Below the pieces are notes generated by a model. It was not told where the DNA came from and made no database searches. It saw nothing but the letters and a program-made list of their open reading frames with translations. Shown here in pieces: positions 5,301 to 10,936 of a DNA stretch of 10,936 bases (positions are counted from its first letter, which is position 1; each line of letters begins with the position of its first letter). Made by a program: the position numbers and the translations under genes. This DNA comes from Candidatus Sabulitectum sp. (GTDB lineage: Bacteria > Fermentibacterota > Fermentibacteria > Fermentibacterales > JCC-6), in assembly GCA_029940175.1 (NCBI GenBank), contig JAOZRM010000100.1:1-10936 (forward strand), in the 5' to 3' direction.

Positions 5301-7403
5301 TTGAATAGAAACAGTGACTTCAACGGTAAGGCAAGACTGTACGCCCCTTTCATATTTGCATTCTTAGTATTTTTCGTCGTTCTTGGCGCAGAATACTTGA
5401 TGATTGGAAACCTGATAGAAGATAGTATTATACAGGAGATAAGCAGGTATCATGGATTAATGAGTCAGATAAAGGATGCTACAGGCAGGTATGGGGCTGA
5501 TGCAGACAGCTCAATAACAGGTGATTCTCCCGAGATAGCAATCCTTTCCGAAGCATTGGGTCTCAATAATTACTTCGTGCAGATAATACATGAACCAGAA
5601 GAATATACGGCCTATCTTCAGCACAGATCTGATCACGGACTTTCTCTCCGCCCCATGTCGTATAGCAACACAATTATAGAAACATCTATTGGTAAAACCG
5701 GAAATGGTGAAACTGTAGTTCTGGAAGCCCATGAATATCAAAACGAGATAATAAAAAATCTAGAAATAGTTTCATATGGGTTATTACTAAGCGCATTTGT
5801 GATGTTAATATTTGCGATGGTTCCAGGAGCACTTCTCATTGAGTCTCTTGCCAGGAGATCAAAAATGATGAATTCTCTGGCCCCTGCTCTTTCAACAAAC
5901 TGTAATGATGTTCTTCATGCCGGGCTGGTGAACTCTACAGGCGTCGCTTTTATTATCGCATCCCCTCATGGGGCTATAATCGCAGCCAGTGATTCCTGTG
6001 TTAAGTTGCTTGAGATCGGAGATGGTTTAAAGGGTTTGTCCATGGCGTCCATTGTTTCACTACCCGATGCAGTGAGAAGGAAGATGCCTTCTGATTATCA
6101 TGGAATCCACAAGGAAAACATTTCCATTTATGGAATGACTGGATCACCCAGGGATTGTCTTCTTGAAGTTCATCCATTCAAATCAGGTGAAAAGATCATT
6201 TCCGTGCTGTTCTTGTTCATTACAAGTAGCATGTCATTTGAAGCGGGAGATGTTGAACCGGGGATTACGGATATTTCTGCCGACAACGTAAGCAGCAGAG
6301 CAAGGATCCACCTGGTTAAGACTCTGATTCACGGTATGAACAATTACTTATCCGGGATCATCGGGTTGGTTGCAATTGAACTTGACAGATCAAGTTCTCC
6401 CATTACTATCAGTAGCCTTGAAGCCGTTCTTGAGTCAGTGGAGAAAGTTACCGGGCTTTGTAATGATCTTCAAAATACTGTGGTTGGCGGCAACGAAAGA
6501 AGACTCAGGGATCTATTTCTTGAAATAAACCTGATTGTTGAAGTTCTCAGAAAAATACTTCCGGGAAGAGTTGAAATTGAGGTTACTGGAATGTGTAACA
6601 AGAGCATTAGAGCAGGGAGAGAGCTTCTAAGAGAATTCTTTTACGGTCTTGCCTTGAATTCCGTTGATATGATGAATGGTGAAGGCAGAATAAGGATAGA
6701 TGTTTCAGAGAGAATTCCACTATCCGGCAATGTTATCGAAACAATTCCGCCCGGCAATAAAATCTGTATTCGGTATTCTGACGGATTCATTATGCCGGTG
6801 GCTCTCAGAGATGTATTATCAAACAGGAATTACTCTCTGGCAGATGTTGAAAGACAATACGGTTCCTCTATTGGAAATGCCTACAAGGCTCTTACGGAGC
6901 TTACAGGAAGAATTGTGTTTGAGAGGGGCTCTGGAGAAACAATTCTTTGTATTCTTCTTGATGGATTTGATAAGGAGAAAGCGGTATCAATTACATCTGG
7001 ACTGCCAAGAGAAGAGACGGATGCTGCAGGTCTTTCGATTCTTGTAGCAGATGCTGTGGAAATTGTGTTGCATTCCACATCAGAGTATCTGGAGCAGAAC
7101 GGCATGAACGTCACAAGAGCAAGGGATGGTGACCGTGTGATGGATCTTCTTCATAACAAGAGCTTTGATGCGGTTGTTCTTGATCTTAACATGCCGGGAG
7201 CTCCAACTCAGGGAATCGTGCGATTCTGCCAGACAAGCAGACCTGATATGGCAATAGTGATATCTTCAGGATTTGATGCACCTCATGGAATTGCGGAGCT
7301 GATAAGTTCACCTTCCACCGACTATCTTCATAAGCCGCACAGACCCAAAGCTCTTCTGAACTTGATACATTCACTGCGGAGAAAATTGAAGGAGGGAAGC
7401 TGA
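5301..7403 (+). CDS. Membrane hybrid histidine-kinase-like protein with C-terminal receiver domain
   Basis: This is a 700-residue protein. Order of parts: transmembrane segment at about 13-36, an extracytoplasmic region of about 120 residues (38-155), a second transmembrane segment at about 157-180, a PAS-like segment at about 200-310 (AFIIASPHGAIIAASDSCVKLLEIG), a dimerisation/phosphoacceptor region with His344 in LIHGMNNYLSGIIGL (the H-x-x-N-N form seen in many hybrid kinases), an HATPase-like region at about 437-553, and a receiver at about 578-695. In the ATPase part the N-box is recognisable (ALNSVDMMNGEGRIRID, Asn453), but the G1 box is reduced to YSDGF (Asp494) and the glycine-rich G2 region is poor. 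The receiver has Asp628 (VVLDLNMPG), a VISSG switch and Lys678, although the acidic pocket reads VADAVE. The protein may be a weak kinase, phosphatase or pseudokinase. MgtC follows after 1 nt, so it may sense an envelope condition relevant to those genes. No DNA-binding output is present. Confidence 0.82.
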   Translation: MNRNSDFNGKARLYAPFIFAFLVFFVVLGAEYLMIGNLIEDSIIQEISRYHGLMSQIKDATGRYGADADSSITGDSPEIAILSEALGLNNYFVQIIHEPEEYTAYLQHRSDHGLSLRPMSYSNTIIETSIGKTGNGETVVLEAHEYQNEIIKNLEIVSYGLLLSAFVMLIFAMVPGALLIESLARRSKMMNSLAPALSTNCNDVLHAGLVNSTGVAFIIASPHGAIIAASDSCVKLLEIGDGLKGLSMASIVSLPDAVRRKMPSDYHGIHKENISIYGMTGSPRDCLLEVHPFKSGEKIISVLFLFITSSMSFEAGDVEPGITDISADNVSSRARIHLVKTLIHGMNNYLSGIIGLVAIELDRSSSPITISSLEAVLESVEKVTGLCNDLQNTVVGGNERRLRDLFLEINLIVEVLRKILPGRVEIEVTGMCNKSIRAGRELLREFFYGLALNSVDMMNGEGRIRIDVSERIPLSGNVIETIPPGNKICIRYSDGFIMPVALRDVLSNRNYSLADVERQYGSSIGNAYKALTELTGRIVFERGSGETILCILLDGFDKEKAVSITSGLPREETDAAGLSILVADAVEIVLHSTSEYLEQNGMNVTRARDGDRVMDLLHNKSFDAVVLDLNMPGAPTQGIVRFCQTSRPDMAIVISSGFDAPHGIAELISSPSTDYLHKPHRPKALLNLIHSLRRKLKEGS

Positions 7404-7404
7404 C

Positions 7405-8079
7405 ATGAGTGTTGCTGATTATGCATTCAGACTGCTGGCCGCTTTTGTTTTAGGTGGAATTGTCGGCATGGAAAGACAGATCCATGGAAGACCCGCCGGA
7501 CTTAGAACACATATACTGGTCTGTCTTGGTGCAGCAGTTGCAATTATCGCCGGGATTCAAGCAGAGCAGGCTTTTCCTGACTTGAGCATAGATACAGGTC
7601 GCATCATAGCCGGTATCATCACTGGAATCGGTTTTCTTGGTGCAGGTACAATTGTGCGATATCGCGAAGGAGTGGGAGGTCTGACCACAGCAGCCTGTAT
7701 CTGGTTTGTTGCTATGATAGGTATTCTGTGCGGATTTGCTTTTTATTACCAGGCTGCAATTGCGTCTGTTGCAGCACTTCTTGTTCTTCTTGTGCTGGAT
7801 CACCTTGAGGATAAGATGCCCTCAGCCAGCTACTGGATGCTGACAATAAAGTCATGTGACAGATCTTTCAATTCACTAAGAACCCAGTGTGAGAAAATTC
7901 TCCAGACCAGAGGTATTCATGTAAAGAGTTCTACCTTCAGTGTCTCCGACAACAGAACCGAGCTCAACTTCGTACTCAGAACTAGAAAAAGAAGAACTGA
8001 TTACGATGTTATTGAAACAATTAAAAACCTTGGTGGAGTCGAGAATGTAAGATGGACACACAGAGCAGCGGAATGGTAA
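7405..8079 (+). CDS. MgtC/SapB-family inner-membrane protein
   Basis: The product is 224 residues; ATG 7405 has GGAGGG 8 bases upstream and begins 1 nt after the kinase-like gene's stop. The N-terminal about 135 residues are the MgtC membrane domain: GGIVGMERQIHGRPAGLRTH (17-36), a hydrophobic LVCLGAAVAIIAG, then IIAGIITGIGFLGAGTIVR (67-85) and GGLTTAACIWFVAMIGIL (91-108), followed by a last hydrophobic stretch at 112-131. These are the signature blocks of the family. Residues about 145-222 are a soluble ACT-like C-terminal domain, as in MgtC proper. Known members aid survival in low Mg2+ or in host cells, some by acting on the F1Fo ATPase; most environmental members are uncharacterised. No Mg2+-sensing leader is present, since there is no room upstream. 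The family is clear; the specific role is not. Confidence 0.9.
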   Translation: MSVADYAFRLLAAFVLGGIVGMERQIHGRPAGLRTHILVCLGAAVAIIAGIQAEQAFPDLSIDTGRIIAGIITGIGFLGAGTIVRYREGVGGLTTAACIWFVAMIGILCGFAFYYQAAIASVAALLVLLVLDHLEDKMPSASYWMLTIKSCDRSFNSLRTQCEKILQTRGIHVKSSTFSVSDNRTELNFVLRTRKRRTDYDVIETIKNLGGVENVRWTHRAAEW

Positions 8080-8966
8080 AGATAGGAGTTGTTCTGGGTG
8101 GCGGGGGCGCTAGAGGATACGCCCATTTTGGAGCGCTGTTTGCTCTTGAAAGAAGTGGGATTCCCATTCACTGTGTTGCCGGTGCAAGCATTGGAGCAGC
8201 AGTGGGGGCTTTGTGGGCTACTTATCAGCATGTTCAGTGCTACAAGGCTTTAACAAAACTTGACAAGGCCGAAGTCCGGGATTTTCTTGATCCGGAGTTA
8301 CCCATGATCACCGGATTTTTGCAGGGACAGAAGCTCTTTGATGTTCTTGAAAGCTGGTTCAAAGGTTACAGAATAGAGAACCTGACAAGGCAGTTCTGTG
8401 CCAACGCTGTTACTCTGAATACCGGCAAGGAGGTAACTTTTCATTCCGGAAATCTGTCAAATGTGATCAGAGCAAGCGTTTCTGTTCCAGTTATTCTTGC
8501 TCCCTGGAGAATTGGAGACTCCACTTACGTGGATGGAGGCGTTGTTAATCCACTTCCAGTGAGGCAGTGCCGGGAAATGGGTGCAGATGTGGTGATCGCA
8601 GTGAATCTTCTTGGAGTAGTACCCGTTGTGAAAGCGAATTCTCTGGATTCTCTGGAAACCGAAAAACTTGCTCAGAAATTGCATCTCCCAGAGCAGTTCG
8701 TGGAGGTTGTGGCAGATATTCCCCTTATTCACAGACTGAGGAATCCCCGGGTTCCTGAAACAGCATTTGCAGCAGTTCTGATTTCGCAGAAGGCTCTTGT
8801 GGATGCTAATCTTAGAGAATGGAATCCTGACTACCTGATCCAACCTGATCTGAGCAAGTACACTGGAGCCGAATTCCACAGTGTTCAGGAGATAAGCGAC
8901 ATTGGCCTTAAAGCCGTAGAGGAGGCCATACCTGCCATCATTCGTGATTTGAAAATACAACCGTAG
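8052..8966 (+). CDS. Patatin-like phospholipase (RssA/YchK-like)
   Basis: The product is 304 residues from ATG 8052. The oxyanion-hole motif GGGGARG is at 16-22, the nucleophile Ser46 lies in GASIG (GxSxG), and the catalytic Asp161 is in YVDGGVVNPLPV (DGG), giving the complete Ser-Asp dyad of patatins. A core HSGNLSNVIRASVSVPVILAPW segment (about 131-152) follows the family pattern of substrate-pocket residues. There is no signal peptide, so it is probably cytoplasmic or membrane-peripheral and acts on acyl chains of phospholipids. The ATG at 8052 overlaps the mgtC-family gene by 28 bases. An in-frame ATG at 8073, also overlapping its stop, would give a 297-residue protein starting MVKIGVVLGG, closer to typical RssA-like starts; neither has a strong ribosome site. 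The C-terminal about 90 residues are less conserved. Coupled translation with the MgtC-type gene suggests a shared envelope role. Confidence 0.88.
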   Translation: MDTQSSGMVKIGVVLGGGGARGYAHFGALFALERSGIPIHCVAGASIGAAVGALWATYQHVQCYKALTKLDKAEVRDFLDPELPMITGFLQGQKLFDVLESWFKGYRIENLTRQFCANAVTLNTGKEVTFHSGNLSNVIRASVSVPVILAPWRIGDSTYVDGGVVNPLPVRQCREMGADVVIAVNLLGVVPVVKANSLDSLETEKLAQKLHLPEQFVEVVADIPLIHRLRNPRVPETAFAAVLISQKALVDANLREWNPDYLIQPDLSKYTGAEFHSVQEISDIGLKAVEEAIPAIIRDLKIQP

Positions 8967-9035
8967 CCTTTCGGTTTCACTTGAAAATGAACATAATCGC
9001 CCTTTGGGAAAACTCTTTTGAACCGGAACAATTTT

Positions 9036-9040
9036 GGAGG
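9036..9040 (+). promoter_or_regulatory. Ribosome binding site that sets the ankyrin-protein start
   Basis: GGAGG, extended to GGAGGGG, lies 4 bases before ATG 9045. The upstream in-frame TTG at 9018 has no such site, so ATG 9045 is preferred despite the short spacing. Confidence 0.6.
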
Positions 9041-9044
9041 GGCG

Positions 9045-9854
9045 ATGGCACTGTTCTCCAGTAATCTTAGAAAAATGCAGAATGAGCTGACTAACAGTAG
9101 CGTGGACTGGGAAAAACTTGTTTCTCTCTCCTCCGGCAGATACGACCTTTCAGGAAAAAATTCCGCAGAAGGCAGACATCTGATTGTTGCCATGATCAAG
9201 AAGGCAGCCGAGTCATGCGGTGATGGCAGATCGATTGCTCAGATCATCAGGAACCTTACCTCCAAGGGAGGAGATTTTAACAGATCCATGAATCCAGCCG
9301 GATCAACGCCTCTTCACCTTGCATCAGGACTTACAGACAGTACACTGCTGAAATCGCTGTTGCAGGCTGGAATCCAGCCGGTATCCACAACCCTATCCGG
9401 TGCCACAGCCCTTCACGCAGCAGTTACAGCAGGTCATGTTGAAAATGTTAAACTGCTTCTTGCCGCCGGAGCTGATCCAGGTGCGGAGGATGCTACAAGC
9501 AATGCTCCACTCCATTTTTCTGTGCAACTTCAGGAACCACTTGAGATTGTTAAAATACTTCTTGCCGCCGGTGCAAAGGCATATCACAGGAATGCCCAGC
9601 AGAAAACATCTGTTGATATAGCTCTTGAAAAAGGGCAGGCCGCCAGTGTGGAGCTTCTTAGGGAGAGTCTCCGCAACCTGAGAAGAAACAGCAACAGAAA
9701 ATGGAAGTGTGTGAAGTGCAATAACCCCATAGAACGTCCACCGAAGAGAAAAGTCGAGTGGTACATCTCTCTTGATATGTGGGATCATCTGCAGTTCACA
9801 TGTGGAGAGTGCGGTACAGTTTCACCTGCCACAGTGCTTGACGGTGAAATTTAA
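9045..9854 (+). CDS. Ankyrin-repeat protein with C-terminal four-Cys zinc-ribbon-like tail
   Basis: The product is 269 residues from ATG 9045. There is no signal peptide, so it is probably cytoplasmic. An N-terminal about 80-residue region without recognised motifs (Ser/Lys-rich, with IAQIIRNLTSKGGDF) leads into about four ankyrin repeats at about 84-207: STPLHLASGL, then ATALHAAVTAGHVENVKLLLAAGADP, then NAPLHFSV with EIVKILLAAGA, and a degenerate last unit around SVDIALEKGQAASVELLRE. The DNA copies of the AGA turn (CTTCTTGCCGCCGG) recur exactly in two repeats. After a basic linker, residues 219-269 contain CVKC (222-225) and CGEC (253-256), a Cx2C-x27-Cx2C arrangement consistent with a zinc ribbon or treble clef. 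Ankyrin repeats bind proteins; a zinc ribbon could bind nucleic acid or a partner. Function is unknown. It is preceded by 78 non-coding bases and probably forms its own transcript or follows the patatin gene. Confidence 0.85.
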   Translation: MALFSSNLRKMQNELTNSSVDWEKLVSLSSGRYDLSGKNSAEGRHLIVAMIKKAAESCGDGRSIAQIIRNLTSKGGDFNRSMNPAGSTPLHLASGLTDSTLLKSLLQAGIQPVSTTLSGATALHAAVTAGHVENVKLLLAAGADPGAEDATSNAPLHFSVQLQEPLEIVKILLAAGAKAYHRNAQQKTSVDIALEKGQAASVELLRESLRNLRRNSNRKWKCVKCNNPIERPPKRKVEWYISLDMWDHLQFTCGECGTVSPATVLDGEI

Positions 9855-9869
9855 CCAGTACTTCAATAG

Positions 9870-9938
9870 AATCCAGGTCATCTGGTCATCCTCCACGGAT
9901 ACAAAAAGAAGTTCACTGAAATAGCTGCATCAGCATGA
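9870..9938 (+). pseudogene. Possible fragment of a RelE/HigB-type toxin
   Basis: Bounded by stops at 9867 and 9936, this frame reads GHLVILHGYKKKFTEIAASA after a short lead. The LVILHGYKKK block resembles the LLHGFxKK segment near the core of RelE/HigB (phage Gp49-like) toxins, followed by an EIxxA that would fit if a few residues were deleted. It has no start and is far shorter than the usual about 100 residues, so it can only be debris. Recognition is by eye on some 20 residues and could be chance. Confidence 0.25.
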
Positions 9939-9951
9939 TCGGTTATTGTGA

Positions 9952-10083
9952 GGTATTCCCAAAGTTCGAATTCGTTTTGGGGTGCCAAAGGAAATCATCG
10001 AACTTTCATTAAGATCCGAAAACAAATACAACGAAGTTTCTGACGGCTTTTATGTTTACTTAAAATTATGGCATGGTCAGTAG
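9952..10083 (+). other. Open, protein-like stretch without identification
   Basis: After a TGA at 9949 the frame is open to TAG 10081 and reads KVRIRFGVPKEIIELSLRSE followed by NKYNEVSDGFYVYLKLWHGQ. The residue mix is plausible for protein, but the only in-frame start is a GTG inside it at 9982, without a ribosome site. It may be a remnant related to the fragment just upstream or noncoding. Confidence 0.2.
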
Positions 10084-10151
10084 CAATATGCATTTGGATA
10101 GAATTGCGCTGATTCCCATGTTGATGAGTGCAGGGAAAACCAGAATCACTA

Positions 10152-10721
10152 TTAATTGACCTCGGGTCTGCTTTGCTCACTATAGGGGATTACAAGTTTT
10201 TCACTCATTTCAGGATCTCTTTCGCTGTAATGGCCTCCTGATGGACCATAAGCAATTGCAATCAGGTCAGAATCATCTGAAAGACAGGTCAGGAGGTAAA
10301 TGTATTTGACAAAATAAGTTCCATAAATTGAATCATCCGTGAAACAAATCTGCACGTCTTCAATGCCATCGTGATTTACATCCCCCCGTTCAACCAATTC
10401 AATGCAGTAGTACCAGGATTCAGTTTCAAAGACGATTTTGCCTTCTGATATCTCGGTTGGTCTCAATCCCATGTCGGAAAAGTAGCGCATACCGGGACTC
10501 CTTGCAGGCCCGAGGGAATTCCGGAATGTGGTCAGGTCCAGTCTGTCAACAATGAACTCCTCAATTTCCTCTAAAGGCATATATGATACTGTTTCATAAT
10601 CCAATGCAGCAGAATTGCTCGCTAAAAGCACAGAGAGAATTAAGAACACGCTGAACCTGGTTCTCTCGGCAATTCTTCCCGTGTCACCATTTAACTTGTT
10701 ATCAATTTCATTGCGATTCAT
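10152..10721 (-). CDS. Small exported protein of unknown function with one calcium-loop-like motif
   Basis: The product is 189 residues; the ATG at 10721-10719 has AGGAG 8 bases upstream within a tandem repeat. Residues 1-21 are charged, then FSVFLILSVLLASNSAALDY (23-42) forms a hydrophobic signal segment with an A-x-A-like cleavage region, so export by Sec is likely; the n-region is longer than usual. The mature part is acidic (EEIEEFIVDRLDL), rich in Tyr and Asp, and contains RGDVNHDGIEDVQICF, whose Asp114-Asp122 spacing (DxNxDGxxD) matches the calcium-binding loop found five times in the propeller protein at 2737. Cysteines at 106, 126 and 146 could include one disulfide. I do not recognise the family. 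It is transcribed alone on the minus strand; no terminator is evident after its stop. Confidence 0.7.
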   Translation of the reverse strand: MNRNEIDNKLNGDTGRIAERTRFSVFLILSVLLASNSAALDYETVSYMPLEEIEEFIVDRLDLTTFRNSLGPARSPGMRYFSDMGLRPTEISEGKIVFETESWYYCIELVERGDVNHDGIEDVQICFTDDSIYGTYFVKYIYLLTCLSDDSDLIAIAYGPSGGHYSERDPEMSEKLVIPYSEQSRPEVN

Positions 10722-10724
10722 TTT

Positions 10725-10745
10725 CCTGTCTCCTGTCTCCTGTCT
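10725..10745. repeat. Three tandem copies of CCTGTCT across the ribosome binding site of the exported protein gene
   Basis: CCTGTCT occurs head to tail three times (10725-10731, 10732-10738, 10739-10745), read on the minus strand as AGACAGG. Each copy junction makes an AGGAGA, so the tract holds two Shine-Dalgarno cores; the nearer is 8 bases from the ATG. A length change of 7 bp would still leave one copy correctly spaced. Confidence 0.75.
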
Positions 10746-10792
10746 CGGATATTTTATGATAGCCTTTGTCTATTCCGATATAAGTATACTGA

Positions 10793-10936
10793 AAGCATAA
10801 TTGCGTAGAATACCGAGCTGAGAACCTGCGTGCTATTTCTTTACAGCCCAGCGAAGTTTTGCGCTGGAAGAACGGGGATTGTCGTATTGCTCCTGAAAAG
10901 AAGGGCGAATGGGGCGGCGTACGCATTCAGAGTAGA
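10793..10936 (+). other. Open frame without start at the right edge
   Basis: After a TGA at 10790 this frame stays open for 144 bases to the edge of the window. It has a reasonable residue mix (EYRAENLRAISLQPSEVLRW, then KNGDCRIAPEKKGEWGGVRI) but no ATG/GTG/TTG in a convincing position and no recognised family. It may be the degraded edge of a gene or of a mobile element, or noncoding. Confidence 0.2.
10848..10867. repeat. 6-bp hairpin near the right edge
   Basis: CCAGCG (10848-10853) pairs with CGCTGG (10862-10867) around an 8-base AAGTTTTG loop. No T-run follows on either strand, so it is not a good terminator; its role is unknown. Confidence 0.35.

Larger units (their letters stand above)
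9855..10151. other. Gene-poor gap with short protein-like fragments
   Basis: No intact gene, RNA or terminator is apparent in this roughly 300-base gap. Two short plus-strand open stretches (9870-9938 and 9952-10083) look protein-like and are listed separately. A minus-strand frame at 9995-10180 reads into the end of the next gene in another frame, shows no ribosome site, and is rejected. Confidence 0.5.

Noticed and set aside
7380..7405. Magnesium-responsive leader or riboswitch ahead of the MgtC-type gene
   Set aside because: The gene starts one base after the previous stop, so there is no leader space.
7450..7803. Open frame of 117 residues on the minus strand inside the mgtC-family gene
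   Set aside because: It lies wholly within a gene with clear family motifs, has no ribosome site, and its Cys/Asn-rich composition is an antisense artefact.
8457..8960. Open frame of 167 residues on the minus strand inside the patatin gene
   Set aside because: The plus-strand gene has complete catalytic motifs; the antisense frame has Cys/His-rich, family-less content.
9995..10180. Small minus-strand frame overlapping the end of the exported protein gene
   Set aside because: No ribosome site, it overlaps the next gene in another frame, and its composition is unlike protein.
1..10936. CRISPR array, tRNA, rRNA or insertion sequence
   Set aside because: No regularly spaced repeats, no cloverleaf or rRNA-like stretch and no transposase with terminal repeats were recognised by reading; short or degenerate examples could be missed.

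Overview
The window reads as chromosomal DNA of an anaerobic bacterium with moderate GC content and tightly packed genes. Three things point to the broad Fibrobacteres-Chlorobi-Bacteroidetes neighbourhood or a candidate phylum near it: a formate dehydrogenase with a NuoE/HydC-type partner, a propeller protein ending in a type IX secretion-like sorting domain, and AGGAGG-type ribosome binding sites with many GTG/TTG starts. This placement is an inference; there is no rRNA or marker gene to fix it.

Layout. Bases 1-2702 (+) are the end of a formate/molybdenum operon: the C-terminus of a formate dehydrogenase catalytic subunit (fdhA), fdhD, mobA, a single-domain response regulator, and a NuoE/HydC-like [2Fe-2S] subunit. 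Neighbouring genes overlap or nearly touch. FdhD (sulfur delivery to the cofactor) and MobA (guanylyl transfer to molybdopterin) would mature the FdhA cofactor, while the NuoE-like protein suggests that formate electrons reach NAD(H) or a multi-subunit hydrogenase-type complex. Bases 2737-4257 encode a secreted beta-propeller with calcium-loop motifs and a C-terminal sorting domain, closed by a GC-rich hairpin.

Bases 4302-5132 (-) hold a stand-alone tyrosine recombinase that keeps the Arg/Arg/Tyr core but appears to lack the other catalytic residues. A near-consensus sigma70 promoter and an inverted repeat lie upstream, in the divergent region it shares with the next gene. Bases 5301-8966 (+) are a compact run: a membrane-bound hybrid histidine-kinase-like protein, an MgtC/SapB-family membrane protein 1 nt after it, and a patatin-like phospholipase overlapping the MgtC gene. 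Bases 9045-9854 (+) encode an ankyrin-repeat protein with a C-terminal four-cysteine zinc-ribbon-like tail.

Bases 9855-10151 have no convincing intact gene but hold two short protein-like fragments. Bases 10152-10721 (-) encode a small exported protein of unknown function whose ribosome binding site sits in a three-copy 7-bp tandem repeat. The last about 200 bases show only a hairpin and an open frame without a start codon. The points most worth a second look are the FdhD without the CxxC motif, the recombinase with a reduced catalytic set, and the repeat-embedded ribosome binding site.
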